Made by a program: the position numbers and the translations under genes. Under the pieces are notes generated by a model, which worked only from the letters and a program-made list of their open reading frames with translations, was not told the origin of the DNA and searched no databases. 64,000 nucleotides of DNA from Thermoactinospora rubra. Its GTDB lineage: Bacteria > Actinomycetota > Actinomycetes > Streptosporangiales > Streptosporangiaceae. Positions 43,008-52,162 of this stretch are shown piece by piece (positions within the stretch are counted from its first letter, which is position 1; the number at the start of each line of letters is the position of its first letter). The stretch is from positions 21,299 through 85,298 of the forward strand of contig NZ_KZ084335.1 in NCBI RefSeq assembly GCF_002093975.1. Reading direction: 5' to 3'.

Positions 43008-44072
43008 TCAGCGCGCGTCGGAGCCGGCGGCGTACTGGTAGATCAGGAAGGTGTCGGCGTTGAAGTACGGCGAGGACACCGCGTCGTAGGAGCCCTTGGC
43101 GTCGCGGTTCCACGTCAGGCTGTTGACGCCGTTGAGCCGGCCGAGCTTCTTGGCCGCGTCGTAGCCCAGCAGCCACGGCCCGCCGCTGGCGCCGGCGGTG
43201 AAGTCGCACTTGGGCACCTGCAGGCCGTACTGCAGGGCCAGCCCCGGGGCCTTGACCCAGGAGGTGCGGCCGGCGCACTGGGCCAGCTTGCGCCCGTCGA
43301 AGGGGCGGCTGCCGTCGGGCTGCGGGCCGGCGGGGTAGCCGAAGGCGTGGACGGAGTTGGCCGAGCGCTTGAGGACCGAGATGCCCTGGCCGCCGACGTT
43401 GTCCTGGAGCCTGCCCTTGGGCGTCATGGTGAGCTGCCCGCCCTTGAGCTCCCACTTGATGCCTTCGTGGACGGTGACGAAGGCGTAGTCGTAGTCGTAG
43501 TCGGCCGCGCCGGACCAGTCCTGGTGGATGCTCAGCGAGGCGCCCACGTAGATGCCGTCGGGGGTGGAGCCGTCGGGGCCGGGGTTGGGCACGAAGATCC
43601 AGTAGTCGGCCGGCTTGAGCTGGCGCACGTCGTAGGCGCAGTGCGCGGCGGTGGCCACGACGCTGCGGTTCTTGGCGGCCACGGAGGTGGCCGAGCACCA
43701 GTACTCCTTGTCGCCGAAGCGGAAGAAGACCTTGCCGAAGGTCCGCGCCTCCGAGCCGCCCTTCGGGAGCGCCGGGGCGACCTCGCGCGCCGACGTGCGC
43801 GGCACGGCGAGGCTGACGTTCTGCGACCCGGCGGAGGTGCTCGGCTCAGGGCTCGGCCGCGAGCCGGGCGTGGCCGGGGCGGAGCTCTCGGCCCGCTTGA
43901 GCCGGTCCGGCTTCCAGTACTCCGCGACCGCCTTCATCTGGGCCTCGGTCTTGGCCATGTCGACGGTCAGCACGTCGCTCGGCGCGGCCATGGCGGCCCC
44001 CGTGAGCGCAGGCAACGTCAGCAGCGCGCCGCCGATGGCGGTCGCCGCGAGACGCCTGAGCCGGGGGATCAT
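43008..44072 (-). CDS. Secreted trypsin-like serine peptidase paralogue 4 (intact triad)
   Basis: A 354-residue exported protein with a signal peptide ending about AMA-A (residue 29). The triad is His144 (TAAHC), Asp195 (YDYDYAF) and Ser296 (GASGGPW), so this copy should be an active serine endopeptidase. It lacks the long insert. An N-terminal Ser/Pro-rich stretch (about 65-85) precedes the catalytic domain and may be a propeptide linker. Substrate unknown. Confidence 0.87.
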   Translation of the reverse strand: MIPRLRRLAATAIGGALLTLPALTGAAMAAPSDVLTVDMAKTEAQMKAVAEYWKPDRLKRAESSAPATPGSRPSPEPSTSAGSQNVSLAVPRTSAREVAPALPKGGSEARTFGKVFFRFGDKEYWCSATSVAAKNRSVVATAAHCAYDVRQLKPADYWIFVPNPGPDGSTPDGIYVGASLSIHQDWSGAADYDYDYAFVTVHEGIKWELKGGQLTMTPKGRLQDNVGGQGISVLKRSANSVHAFGYPAGPQPDGSRPFDGRKLAQCAGRTSWVKAPGLALQYGLQVPKCDFTAGASGGPWLLGYDAAKKLGRLNGVNSLTWNRDAKGSYDAVSSPYFNADTFLIYQYAAGSDAR

Positions 44073-44215
44073 GAAATTGCCTTCCTTCGCGCCGTAAGGG
44101 GAGATTTTTCCAGATCAACTCGTGTCGTGCAGCTCGGATCGGGATTCGTTACACGAAGACCTGCGACCGTGATCTGATCAGCGTGCCGTACGGAAGGTAA
44201 AAACGCCGTCAAAGG

Positions 44216-44243
44216 GGGTCCGGGCCCCGAAAGGCCCGGACCC
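44216..44243. terminator. Hairpin downstream of peptidase paralogue 5
   Basis: A perfect 11-bp stem (GGGTCCGGGCC/GGCCCGGACCC) with loop CCGAAA, 12 bases past the stop. Confidence 0.8.
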
Positions 44244-44254
44244 GGGGAAAGGAG

Positions 44255-45358
44255 CTACGGCGTCGGCGCCGGCGGGTTGCCGGTCCACCGGTTGGCCGCG
44301 GCCTTGTAGACCTTGTAGGTGTCGCCGTTGAAGTACGGCGAGGAGATGTGGTCGTAGCGGTCGTTGCCGTCGGTGTCCCAGGCGACGCTGTTGACGCCGT
44401 ACAGGTAGCCGGTCCGCGAGGAGTTGCGGTAGTTGTAGAGCATCGGGCCGCCGCTCGCGCCGGAGGTGAAGGCGCACTTGAAGCCCACGTGCTCCTCGAT
44501 GCGGTACTTCGGCGCGGCCGGCATCGGCGCGGTCTTGCCGTAGCACCACTTCATGGTCCGGCCGCTGTACGGCTTGTCGCCGTCGGGGTGCTCCCCGGCC
44601 GGGTAGCCGAAGGAGAAGACGGTCGCCTTGGTGCTGCGGTTCCAGGTGAAGCCCTGGCCGCCGACGTTGTCACCGAGCCGGCCGACGAGCTTGCGCTCGA
44701 CGGTCCACTTGCCGCCGACCTTCTTCCATTCGAGTTTGTAGCCGTTGTAGACGTTGACGAAGGCGTAGTCGTAGTCGAAGTCCTCCTTCACCACGAAGTC
44801 GTCGTGCGCGTTGAACGTCTTGGCGGCGTAGATGCCGTAGGGGGCCTTGCCCTCCCACCAGTGGTCGCCGTCCCAGTAGGACGGGATGAACACCCACTTG
44901 TCCATGAACTGGTTGTGCTTGACGTCGTAGACGCAGTGGGCCGAGGTGGCCACGAGGTTGCGGTACTTGCCCTGGACCGAGGTGGCCGAGCAGTAGCGCG
45001 GCTTGCCGGCGCCGTCGATGAAGAAGACGCGGCCGACCGTGTTGGGCAGGTTGACGTGCTTGGCCTTGGCGGACTTGCCGCCCTCCTGGCCGATCGGCGG
45101 GACGGAGCCGGGAGGGCCGTCGGGCCGCCCGGCCGAGCCGGACGAGCCCCTGGAGGTCAGGCCGTCGTCGGCGTTGGTGGCCGCGCGCAGCCGCTCGGGC
45201 GTCCAGAACGTCACCGTCTGCTCGACGGTGGTCCTGGCGTTGCGTGAGACGACGTCGTCGTCCGCCGCGGCGTTCGCGGCGGGCACGGCGACCAGCCCGC
45301 CGGCGGCCGCCGCCAGGCCGGCGAGGGGGATCGCGATGCGTCTTGCTCGGGGGTACAT
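44255..45358 (-). CDS. Secreted trypsin-like serine peptidase paralogue 5 (intact triad)
   Basis: A 367-residue exported protein with a signal peptide ending about ANA-A (residue 31). The triad His141 (TSAHC), Asp197 (DYDYAF) and Ser302 (GASGGPM) is complete. It keeps the family blocks WCYGKT, GQGFTWNRS and SPYFNGDT. Together with paralogue 4 it is the likely active branch of the cluster. The 5' flank contains an AT-rich palindrome shared with the divergent thiolase-like gene. Confidence 0.87.
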   Translation of the reverse strand: MYPRARRIAIPLAGLAAAAGGLVAVPAANAAADDDVVSRNARTTVEQTVTFWTPERLRAATNADDGLTSRGSSGSAGRPDGPPGSVPPIGQEGGKSAKAKHVNLPNTVGRVFFIDGAGKPRYCSATSVQGKYRNLVATSAHCVYDVKHNQFMDKWVFIPSYWDGDHWWEGKAPYGIYAAKTFNAHDDFVVKEDFDYDYAFVNVYNGYKLEWKKVGGKWTVERKLVGRLGDNVGGQGFTWNRSTKATVFSFGYPAGEHPDGDKPYSGRTMKWCYGKTAPMPAAPKYRIEEHVGFKCAFTSGASGGPMLYNYRNSSRTGYLYGVNSVAWDTDGNDRYDHISSPYFNGDTYKVYKAAANRWTGNPPAPTP

Positions 45359-45496
45359 GGAGCTCCTTCCAGTTCTCGGCGGCCCAGAGCGGGGAACTGT
45401 CGCCCCGGATGGGCCAGGAAAACGAGCGAGACGCTAACGAAGGGCGCAAGCGGCAATCCACGAAACGACGTGAAAAAGTCTGGGACGGTTCCATTC

Positions 45497-45512
45497 TGTT
45501 ATTGAAATAACA
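45497..45512. promoter_or_regulatory. AT-rich palindrome TGTTATT-GA-AATAACA
   Basis: A perfect 7-2-7 dyad in the 285-bp region between peptidase paralogue 5 and the divergent thiolase-like gene. It may be an operator; no regulator gene is adjacent. Confidence 0.4.
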
Positions 45513-45643
45513 AAAGGGAATGTATATCGAAATGGTATTTCCGCTGGCAGGGGCGTGGGATAAATCACCGGCCGCACAGCGGCAACAGGGGTTTCAGAAA
45601 TCACTCGCTTATCACCGGAAGATTGTTCTGCTTAGATGGCGGC

Positions 45644-47089
45644 ATGGACCCTCGCACTCCCTGTCTCATCGGCGCGGCCCAGCTGACCGTCCGCGACCAG
45701 CCCGGTCCGGAACCGCTCGACCTGTGGGAGCGCGTCGCCCGCCGGGCGGCCCGCGAGGCGCGCCTGCCACCGGCCCGCCTGGACTCGATCCAGGTCGTCC
45801 ACTGCGACTCCTGGCAGTACGACGCGCCGGTCGGCCGCCTGGCCGAGCGGCTGGGCGCCGACCCGCGCCACCGGGTCTACTCCAAGGTCAGCGGTACGGC
45901 GCCGCAGCTGCTCGTCGGCGAGGCGGCGCGGGCGATCGCGGCGGGGGAGATGGAGGCGGCGCTGGTCGTGGGGGCCGAGGCGCTCGCCACCCGCCGGACC
46001 TACCGCCACAGGGGCGAGCACGTGCCCTGGAGCCATCCCGCGAACCCCAAGCCGCCCTACGGCTGGGAGCGCCCGCCCCACCCGGCCGAGCTGGCGCACG
46101 AGCTGTTCCTGCCCGCGCACACCTACGCGATCATGGAGACCGCCCGCCGGGCCGCCTCGGGGCAGGCCATCGGGGAGGAGACGGCCGAGCGCGGCCGCAT
46201 CATGGCGCCGATGACCGAGGTGGCCGCCGCCAACCGGCACGCCTGGCGCCGCACGGCCATGACGGCCGAGGAACTGGTCACCCCCGGGCCGCGCAACCGC
46301 TTCGTCGGCTGGCCGTACACCAGGAACACCATCGCGGTCATCGAGGTCGACCAGGCGGCGGCGCTGGTCCTGGCCAGCGAGGGGCTGGCCGACCGCCTGA
46401 GGGTGCCGCGGGAGCAGCGGATCTACCTGCGCGGGTGGGCGTACGCCGAGGACACCTGGGAGGTGGCGGCCCGTCCGGCGCTGGGGAGCAGCCGGGCGAT
46501 CGCCGCGGCCGCCGAGGCCGCCTTCAAGCGAGCGGGGCTCGGGCTGGACGACATGCACGCGCTGGACGTCTACAGCTGCTTCGCCGTCGCGATCCGCCAG
46601 GCGTGCGACGCGATCGGCTTGGACCCGCTGGACCGGCGCGGGCTCACCGTCACCGGCGGCCTGCCGTACGCCGGAGGGCCCTCCAGCTGCTACGTGCTGC
46701 ACTCGACGGCGACGATGGCGGCGCTGCTGCGCGACGGCGGGCACGGGCTGGTCACGTCGGTCGGCATGCACCTGACCAAGCACGCCTACGCGGTGTGGTC
46801 GAGCGAGCCGGGCGGCCGGCTCGGCGACGCCGCCCCGGTCTTCGCGGCCGACGCCGTGCCCCTCGTGGACCGCTACGAGGGGGAGGCGACGGTGGCCGGG
46901 TACACGGTGGCGCACGACCGGGAGGGGCGGCCGGAGCGGGGGATCGTCGTGGTGGACCTGCCGGGCGGGGCGCGTGCTCATGCTCTGGTACGGCAGGCGG
47001 ACCTGATGGCGGACGCCATGGGGCGGGAGCTCGTCGGACAACGGGTGCGGCTGGTCACGGACGGTAAGGTCAACGTCACGACTTGGTAA
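45644..47089 (+). CDS. Thiolase-like protein lacking the usual nucleophilic Cys
   Basis: A 481-residue thiolase-fold protein of the acetyl-CoA acetyltransferase-like group common in mycobacteria. Where degradative thiolases carry the acylated Cys, this one reads YSKVSGTAPQLLV, and the C-terminal half has GGLPYAGGPSSCYVLHS. The last 80 residues form an extra OB-like C-terminal extension. Whether it is a thiolase, a lyase partner or a scaffold is unknown. The ATG at 45644 lacks a clear ribosome-binding site. Single gene. Confidence 0.78.
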   Translation: MDPRTPCLIGAAQLTVRDQPGPEPLDLWERVARRAAREARLPPARLDSIQVVHCDSWQYDAPVGRLAERLGADPRHRVYSKVSGTAPQLLVGEAARAIAAGEMEAALVVGAEALATRRTYRHRGEHVPWSHPANPKPPYGWERPPHPAELAHELFLPAHTYAIMETARRAASGQAIGEETAERGRIMAPMTEVAAANRHAWRRTAMTAEELVTPGPRNRFVGWPYTRNTIAVIEVDQAAALVLASEGLADRLRVPREQRIYLRGWAYAEDTWEVAARPALGSSRAIAAAAEAAFKRAGLGLDDMHALDVYSCFAVAIRQACDAIGLDPLDRRGLTVTGGLPYAGGPSSCYVLHSTATMAALLRDGGHGLVTSVGMHLTKHAYAVWSSEPGGRLGDAAPVFAADAVPLVDRYEGEATVAGYTVAHDREGRPERGIVVVDLPGGARAHALVRQADLMADAMGRELVGQRVRLVTDGKVNVTTW

Positions 47090-47170
47090 TGAGAAAACCT
47101 GTGCGATGATGTGACGGGTCCGCTACTATCTGTGCTTGACATTTTTATGTCACTGGCCGACGCTGGAGTC

Positions 47171-47467
47171 ATGCGTAGGACCACGGTGCGGATCGACGAG
47201 GCGTTGCTCAACGAGGCGAAGGCGCATGCGGCCAGGCAAGGACGAAGTCTCAACTCTGTGGTGGAGGATGCCTTGAGGCAGCTGCTCAACCGCTCCGCGG
47301 AGGCGGCGCAACGGCCGCGCGTGGAGCTTCCCATCTCTGACGCGGAGCCGGGATACACGCCCTACGTGGCCGCCCGCCTCGCTCGTGGCGACAAGCTCGA
47401 GCACATCGTGTGGGACCTGGACGATCACGAGCGTTTCGGGCTGGAGCTGCCAGATGCTTCTGCCTGA
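47171..47467 (+). CDS. vapB: VapB-type ribbon-helix-helix antitoxin
   Basis: A 98-residue protein with an N-terminal RHH motif (MRRTTVRIDEALLNEAKAHA then AARQGRSLNSVVEDALRQLL) that binds the operon promoter, and an acidic C-terminal tail for toxin binding. The ATG at 47171 is preferred over a GTG-like start 20 codons upstream because the RHH strand begins directly after it. It overlaps the PIN gene by 14 bases, the usual toxin-antitoxin arrangement. Confidence 0.88.
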   Translation: MRRTTVRIDEALLNEAKAHAARQGRSLNSVVEDALRQLLNRSAEAAQRPRVELPISDAEPGYTPYVAARLARGDKLEHIVWDLDDHERFGLELPDASA

Positions 47468-47882
47468 CACCAACGTCCTGGTCAACGCCTTCCGGCGCGA
47501 CGCGGAGGAACACGCGCGGTGCCGCGAGATCGTCACCGAGATGGTGACCGGAGATCGCGCCTACGCCGTCAGCGACTTCGCGCTCAACGGGTTCGTGCGC
47601 CTGGTGACCAATCCGCGGGTCTACCGGAATCCCGATCCTCTGGAGGCGGCGCTGAAGTTCGCGGCGACGGTGCGAAACCAGCGGCATGCCGTCGTAGTCC
47701 ATGCGACCGAGCGGCACTGGGGGATCTTCACGCGCCTTTGCCGCGAAGTCAACGCGAAGGGCAACCTCGTTCCCGACGCCTACCTCGCGGCGCTGGCCAT
47801 CGAGCACGGTTGCGAATTCGTGACCCTGGACAAGGACTTCGCGCGCTTCGAGGGCTTGCGCTGGCGGCACCCGCTCAACTGA
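47454..47882 (+). CDS. vapC: VapC-type PIN-domain ribonuclease toxin
   Basis: A 142-residue PIN-domain protein. Metal-binding acidic residues are Asp5 in LLPDTNVLVNAF, the central Asp in LVPDAYLAALAIEHG, and the C-terminal pair in VTLDKDFARF. It is expected to cleave a specific tRNA or rRNA site when freed from its antitoxin. The ATG at 47454 lies inside the antitoxin gene end. Confidence 0.9.
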   Translation: MLLPDTNVLVNAFRRDAEEHARCREIVTEMVTGDRAYAVSDFALNGFVRLVTNPRVYRNPDPLEAALKFAATVRNQRHAVVVHATERHWGIFTRLCREVNAKGNLVPDAYLAALAIEHGCEFVTLDKDFARFEGLRWRHPLN

Positions 47883-47906
47883 ACTGGCCCTGAGAGGCGG
47901 GCCGGC

Positions 47907-48776
47907 GTGGGCGAGCAGTTCGACGACGTCATCGAGGCGGGCACGCGGGGCCGGAAGCGTGTGATCGGCATCGTGGTCCTGGCGGTGCTGGTCGCCGTCC
48001 CGGTCGTGGGACTGGTGGCCAGCGACGACGCGCCGCCCGAGATGCCCGAGCCGGTGCCGCAGCCGATCGGCTCGCTCACCACCGTCACCGCCGAGCCGAA
48101 CATCCTCACCCCCAAGGTGCGTGTGAAGGGACGCACGCACCTCATCGACGTCGTCTTCCCCGACGGGCGGCGCGCCACCGTCCGCTACCCGGCCGAGCTG
48201 CGGCTGGACCGGCTGGGCGTGCGGCCCGCCCAGGGCGGCTGGCTGGAGGGCGATGAGCCGGAGTTCCGGCAGCTGGTCGCGCCGTATGGGGGCGAGGTCG
48301 AGGTGACCAAGGGCGGCCGGCCGATCAGGAGCATGACCGGCAACGTCACGCTGTGGCCCAGGCAGGCGGGCGGCGAGGGCGGCCAGGTGCTGCTGTTCGC
48401 GTTCGGCCCGTGGCGGCTGGCGCTGTACGACCGGCCGCTGGGCCTGACCTTCGAGCAGCGCATGGCGTGGGCCCGCAACCTCAGGGGGCGCGTCACCGGC
48501 GACGGCTACCTGGTGCTGTCGGCGCGGCGGCCGCTGCGGCTGGCCGGGCCGGGGGAGGCGGCCGGGCCGCAGCTGTGGTTCGGCACCAGCGCCGACCGCA
48601 TGGTGGTGCTCATGCCGGTGCCGAGCTGCTCCCGGCCGATCCGGGAGCCCCCGGTCCTGGCCGAGCCCGTCAGCGCCGCCGGCCATGCGTGCCGCGACGG
48701 GGTGTACATCGGCGTCACGGGCCCGGAGGAGTTCGTCGGCAAGGCGGTCAAGGGCCTCAGGATCAGGCTCGAGTAG
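47907..48776 (+). CDS. Single-pass membrane protein of unknown function
   Basis: A 289-residue protein with one hydrophobic helix near the N-terminus (VIGIVVLAVLVAVPVVGLVA, about 20-39) and an extracytoplasmic domain of about 245 residues containing two Cys (PSCSRP, GHACRDG) that could pair. No family recognised. The start is a GTG at 47907. It is followed 9 bases after its stop by the MDR dehydrogenase gene, so the two may be co-transcribed. Confidence 0.72.
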   Translation: MGEQFDDVIEAGTRGRKRVIGIVVLAVLVAVPVVGLVASDDAPPEMPEPVPQPIGSLTTVTAEPNILTPKVRVKGRTHLIDVVFPDGRRATVRYPAELRLDRLGVRPAQGGWLEGDEPEFRQLVAPYGGEVEVTKGGRPIRSMTGNVTLWPRQAGGEGGQVLLFAFGPWRLALYDRPLGLTFEQRMAWARNLRGRVTGDGYLVLSARRPLRLAGPGEAAGPQLWFGTSADRMVVLMPVPSCSRPIREPPVLAEPVSAAGHACRDGVYIGVTGPEEFVGKAVKGLRIRLE

Positions 48777-48785
48777 GGTGCGGCC

Positions 48786-49748
48786 ATGTTCGCCGTAACC
48801 GCCACACAGACCGATCCCGACAACCCGCTCGCCGGGCTGACCCTGGGCGAGCACCCCGACCCCAAGGCCCCCGAGGGGTGGACGACCGTCTCGGTCAGGG
48901 CCGCCGCGCTCAACCACCACGACCTGTGGACGCTCAAGGGCGTGGGCATCCGCCAGGACCGGTTGCCGATCGTGCTCGGGTGCGACGCGGCCGGCGTCGA
49001 CGAGGACGGCAACGAGGTGATCGTGCACTCCGTCATCGGCGAGGGGCCGGACGAGACGCTCGACCCGCGCCGCAGCCTGCTGTCGGAGGTCCACGACGGC
49101 ACCTTCGCCGAGCGGGTGGCCGTGCCCAGGCGCAACCTCGTGCCCAAGCCGGCGGCGCTCAGCTTCGAGGAGGCGGCCTGCCTGCCCACGGCGTGGCTGA
49201 CCGCGTACCGCATGCTGTTCGACAAGGCCGGCCTGCAGCCCGGCTCGACCGTGCTGGTCCAGGGCGCGGGCGGCGGCGTGGCCACGGCGCTCATCGCGCT
49301 GGGCCGGGCGGGCGGCTACCGCGTGTGGGTGACCTCGCGGTCGCCCGAGAAGCGTGAGCGGGCCCTCCAGCTGGGCGCCGACCGGGCCTTCGAGCCCGGG
49401 GCGCGGCTGCCGGAGCGCGTCGACGCGGTGATGGAGACCGTGGGCCAGGCCACCTGGGACCACTCGCTGAAGTCGCTGCGGCCCGGCGGCCGGATCGTCG
49501 TCTCCGGCGCGACCAGCGGGGCCGTGCCGCCCGCCGACCTCAACCGCGTCTTCTTCCTGCAGCTGTCGGTGATCGGCTCCACCATGGGGACCCGCGACCA
49601 GCTCCAGCGGCTGGCGGTGTTCCTGGAGCAGACGGGCGTGCGCCCGCTCATCGACCGGACGCTGCCGCTGACCCAGGCGCGCGACGGCTTCGCCGCCATG
49701 GCCGAGGGCGAGTTGTTCGGGAAGATCGTCTTCACCCTCGATAAGTAG
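48786..49748 (+). CDS. MDR-family zinc-independent dehydrogenase/quinone oxidoreductase
   Basis: A 320-residue medium-chain reductase. The N-terminal GroES-like domain includes LNHHDLWTLKGVG and LGCDAAG; the Rossmann motif is QGAGGGVATALIALG. The structural-zinc Cys cluster is absent, so it belongs with quinone-oxidoreductase-like NADPH enzymes. Substrate unknown. Confidence 0.85.
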   Translation: MFAVTATQTDPDNPLAGLTLGEHPDPKAPEGWTTVSVRAAALNHHDLWTLKGVGIRQDRLPIVLGCDAAGVDEDGNEVIVHSVIGEGPDETLDPRRSLLSEVHDGTFAERVAVPRRNLVPKPAALSFEEAACLPTAWLTAYRMLFDKAGLQPGSTVLVQGAGGGVATALIALGRAGGYRVWVTSRSPEKRERALQLGADRAFEPGARLPERVDAVMETVGQATWDHSLKSLRPGGRIVVSGATSGAVPPADLNRVFFLQLSVIGSTMGTRDQLQRLAVFLEQTGVRPLIDRTLPLTQARDGFAAMAEGELFGKIVFTLDK

Positions 49749-49816
49749 GGACTTACCCGCCGCGCCGTACGGGTGATACAAAGAAAGTGAGGATGTATCA
49801 CCCAGGAGGCGAGGCC

Positions 49817-50644
49817 ATGGAGACCTTCGGCCCGGGCTCGATGCAGTGGGACGTCGCCGGCGAGTACCGCAACCTCCTCGTCGCGGGCAGCGCCCTGGTC
49901 CTGCAGACGATGCACCCCGCCGTCGGCGCGGCGGTGGCGGAGCACTCCGACTACAAGCGCGACCCGTGGGGGCGGCTGGACCGCACGCTGGCCTCCATCC
50001 AGAAGTGGGTGTACTCCGACGGCCCGCGCGAGGGGGAGCGGCTGCGCGAGCTGCACCGGCCCATCTCCGGGGTGGACGAGCGGGGCCGCGGCTACCACGC
50101 GCTCAACGGCGAGGCGTGGGCCTGGGTCCACCTGACGTTGTTCGAGCGCTTCCTCACGCTGCGGCGGATCTTCGCCGAGCCGTACTCCGCCCAGGAAGAG
50201 CGCCGGCTGTATGAGGAGTTCAAGAAGCTCGGCCGCATCCTGCAGGTGCCCGGCAGGCAGGTGCCGGACAGCATTGAGGCGTTCCGGGCCTACTTCGACC
50301 GGATGGTCGCCGAGCGGCTCGAACCCCACCCGACCGCGTTCGACGTGCTGGCGACCATGCGGGACACCCCCGTGCCGCCCGCCCTGCCCCGGCCGCTGCG
50401 CCTGCTGTGGCGGCCCGTGGGGATGGGGGCCGGGGAGTTCAACTACTTCGTCACCGTGGGGACGCTGCCGCCCGCCGTACGGGACAAGCTCGGGCTGCGG
50501 TGGACGGCCCGGCAGGAGCGGCTGCTGCGCGCGGTCGGGCGGACGGTCGCCGCCGTCACGCCGCGGCTGCCCGAGCGGCTGCGGTACCTGCCGCTCGCCT
50601 ACCGCGCCCGGCAGGCCGCCCAGGCCCGGGCGTCGGCCGCCTGA
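49817..50644 (+). CDS. MpaB-family (DUF2236) oxygenase-like protein
   Basis: A 275-residue protein of the MpaB/latex-clearing oxygenase-like family, recognised by the N-terminal QTMHPAVGAAVAEHSDYK block and the helical body with AWVHLTLFERFLTL. Family members bind heme b through conserved His residues; the His in TMHP and AWVHL are candidates. The ATG at 49817 follows AGGAGGCGAGGCC, a strong ribosome-binding site, and is preferred over earlier starts at 49787 and 49793. Confidence 0.84.
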   Translation: METFGPGSMQWDVAGEYRNLLVAGSALVLQTMHPAVGAAVAEHSDYKRDPWGRLDRTLASIQKWVYSDGPREGERLRELHRPISGVDERGRGYHALNGEAWAWVHLTLFERFLTLRRIFAEPYSAQEERRLYEEFKKLGRILQVPGRQVPDSIEAFRAYFDRMVAERLEPHPTAFDVLATMRDTPVPPALPRPLRLLWRPVGMGAGEFNYFVTVGTLPPAVRDKLGLRWTARQERLLRAVGRTVAAVTPRLPERLRYLPLAYRARQAAQARASAA

Positions 50645-50672
50645 ACGCCTGAACGGCTAAATGCCTGAACGC

Positions 50673-51362
50673 CTAAAGGGCGTCGCGGATCTTCGCCGCG
50701 GCCTTGTCCAACGCCTTGCGCGCCTCCTCCAGCGAGTGGCGGGTCAGGCGCCCCTCCGAGGCGTCGCGGCGGACCCGCTCGACGAAGTCGGCCAGCATCT
50801 CACCCAGCTCGGCGTCGAGCTCGGCGCGGTTCTCGGTGGCGCCGCCCCACGTGGACCACACCTGCGACCAGATGCTGCGCCACTCGCCGCTCCAGCGCTC
50901 GCCCTCCTCCTGCCAGCGCTGCGCGTGGTCCATCCAGTCGGACTGCACGCGGCGGAAGTCGGGCCGCTGCCCGGAGCGGACGTTCTTGGCCATGTGGGTC
51001 AGCTCCTCGCGCAGCGACCGGACCGTGGCGCGCACGTCCTCCTTCACCTCGCGCGCGATGTCCTGCACAGACTCGGTGATCTCCTGCTCCAGGTCGGCCA
51101 GCTCGTCCAGCCGCGCGTTCAGCTCGGCGCGGCCCTCGTCGGTGAGCGAGAACACCTTCTTGCCGTCGATCACCTCGTGGGTGACCAGGCCCTCCTCCTC
51201 CAGCCTGGCCAGGCGGGGGTAGATCGTGCCCGGCGAGGGGGAGTAGACGCCCAGGAAGCGGTCCTGCAGCAGCCTGATGACCTCATAGCCGTGCCTGGGG
51301 CTCTCCTCCAGCAGCTTGAGCAAGTACAGCCGCAGCCGGCCGTGCCCGAAGACAGGGCTCAT
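50673..51362 (-). CDS. PadR-family transcriptional regulator
   Basis: A 229-residue regulator with the PadR winged helix (HGYEVIRLLQDRFLGVYSPS then PGTIYPRLARLEEEGLV) and a long charged helical C-terminal region (about 90-229) rich in Arg, Glu and Trp that probably dimerises as a coiled coil. It overlaps the DUF4097 gene by ATGA and is the second gene of that operon, suggesting joint regulation in response to envelope or drug stress. Confidence 0.9.
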   Translation of the reverse strand: MSPVFGHGRLRLYLLKLLEESPRHGYEVIRLLQDRFLGVYSPSPGTIYPRLARLEEEGLVTHEVIDGKKVFSLTDEGRAELNARLDELADLEQEITESVQDIAREVKEDVRATVRSLREELTHMAKNVRSGQRPDFRRVQSDWMDHAQRWQEEGERWSGEWRSIWSQVWSTWGGATENRAELDAELGEMLADFVERVRRDASEGRLTRHSLEEARKALDKAAAKIRDAL

Positions 51363-52162
51363 CGCCTCTCCCCCCTGAGCAGCGCGACCTGTCCGGAGAC
51401 GGTCGTGGCGGACAGGGCGGCCATGCCGTCGCCCAGCCGCCCGGTCAGCGACCTCATGCCCGGGGCGAAGCGCTCCCGCAGGCCGTCGAAGGCGCAGTCG
51501 AGCTGTCCCGACGTCGAGCGCACCTTCACGTCGGTGTCCACGTTGTGCGGGAGCCGTACCAGGACGTCGCCGGAAACCGTGTTGATCGTCACGTGGCTGG
51601 TGGGGCGCAGCACCAGGTCGGCCGTGATCCGGCCCGACACGGTGTTGGCGCGCAGCCGGCGCGGCGTGCCGCCCGCGACCGTCAGGTCTCCCGAGACGCT
51701 CTTGAACGACAGGTCGCCCTCCATGGCCCGGCTCTCGACGGAGCCGGAGACGGCCTCGGCGTGCACGTCGCCGCTCACGCCGTCGAGCACGATCTCGCCC
51801 GACACGCTGCGCACCCGCGTCCGCCGCTCGAACCCCGCGACCGTCGCCGAGGCGGTCACCACGCCGGCGTTGACCGCGCAGGTGCGCGGGACGGCGATGG
51901 CCAGCTCGCAGCGCCGCTTGCGCGGCCCGGCGAGCCAGGACAGCAGGCCCTCCCAGCTGAGGTCCTTGTAGGTGACCGTGAGCGTGCCGTCGGCCTCGTC
52001 GTGCGTCACGATCAGCGGCCCGGCGTTCATGTCGGTGACCTCCAGCACCGGCGGCCCGTCGCTGGCCAGCACATCGAGCCTGCCCGACACCGTGCGGACG
52101 TTGAGCGTCCGCACGTCGCCGAACGTCAGCTTCTCCGGCCCGTCGATCGCCCACTGCGGCAT
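51359..52162 (-). CDS. DUF4097 beta-helix-like protein
   Basis: A 267-residue protein made of repeated short beta strands with VSG or SGD turns (VRTVSGRLDVL, VRSVSGEIVLDGVSGD, FKSVSGDLTVAGG, INTVSGDVLV, ATTVSGQVALL), the DUF4097 solenoid pattern. There is no signal peptide in this copy. Often found with PadR regulators, as here. Role unknown. The ATG at 52162 precedes the first strand; an upstream extension to 52273 lacks family sequence. Confidence 0.83.
   Translation of the reverse strand: MPQWAIDGPEKLTFGDVRTLNVRTVSGRLDVLASDGPPVLEVTDMNAGPLIVTHDEADGTLTVTYKDLSWEGLLSWLAGPRKRRCELAIAVPRTCAVNAGVVTASATVAGFERRTRVRSVSGEIVLDGVSGDVHAEAVSGSVESRAMEGDLSFKSVSGDLTVAGGTPRRLRANTVSGRITADLVLRPTSHVTINTVSGDVLVRLPHNVDTDVKVRSTSGQLDCAFDGLRERFAPGMRSLTGRLGDGMAALSATTVSGQVALLRGERR

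Noticed and set aside
41713..43698. Apparent long N-terminal extension of peptidase paralogue 3 into paralogue 4
   Set aside because: The extension is the out-of-frame image of paralogue 4. A normal signal peptide begins at 42921.
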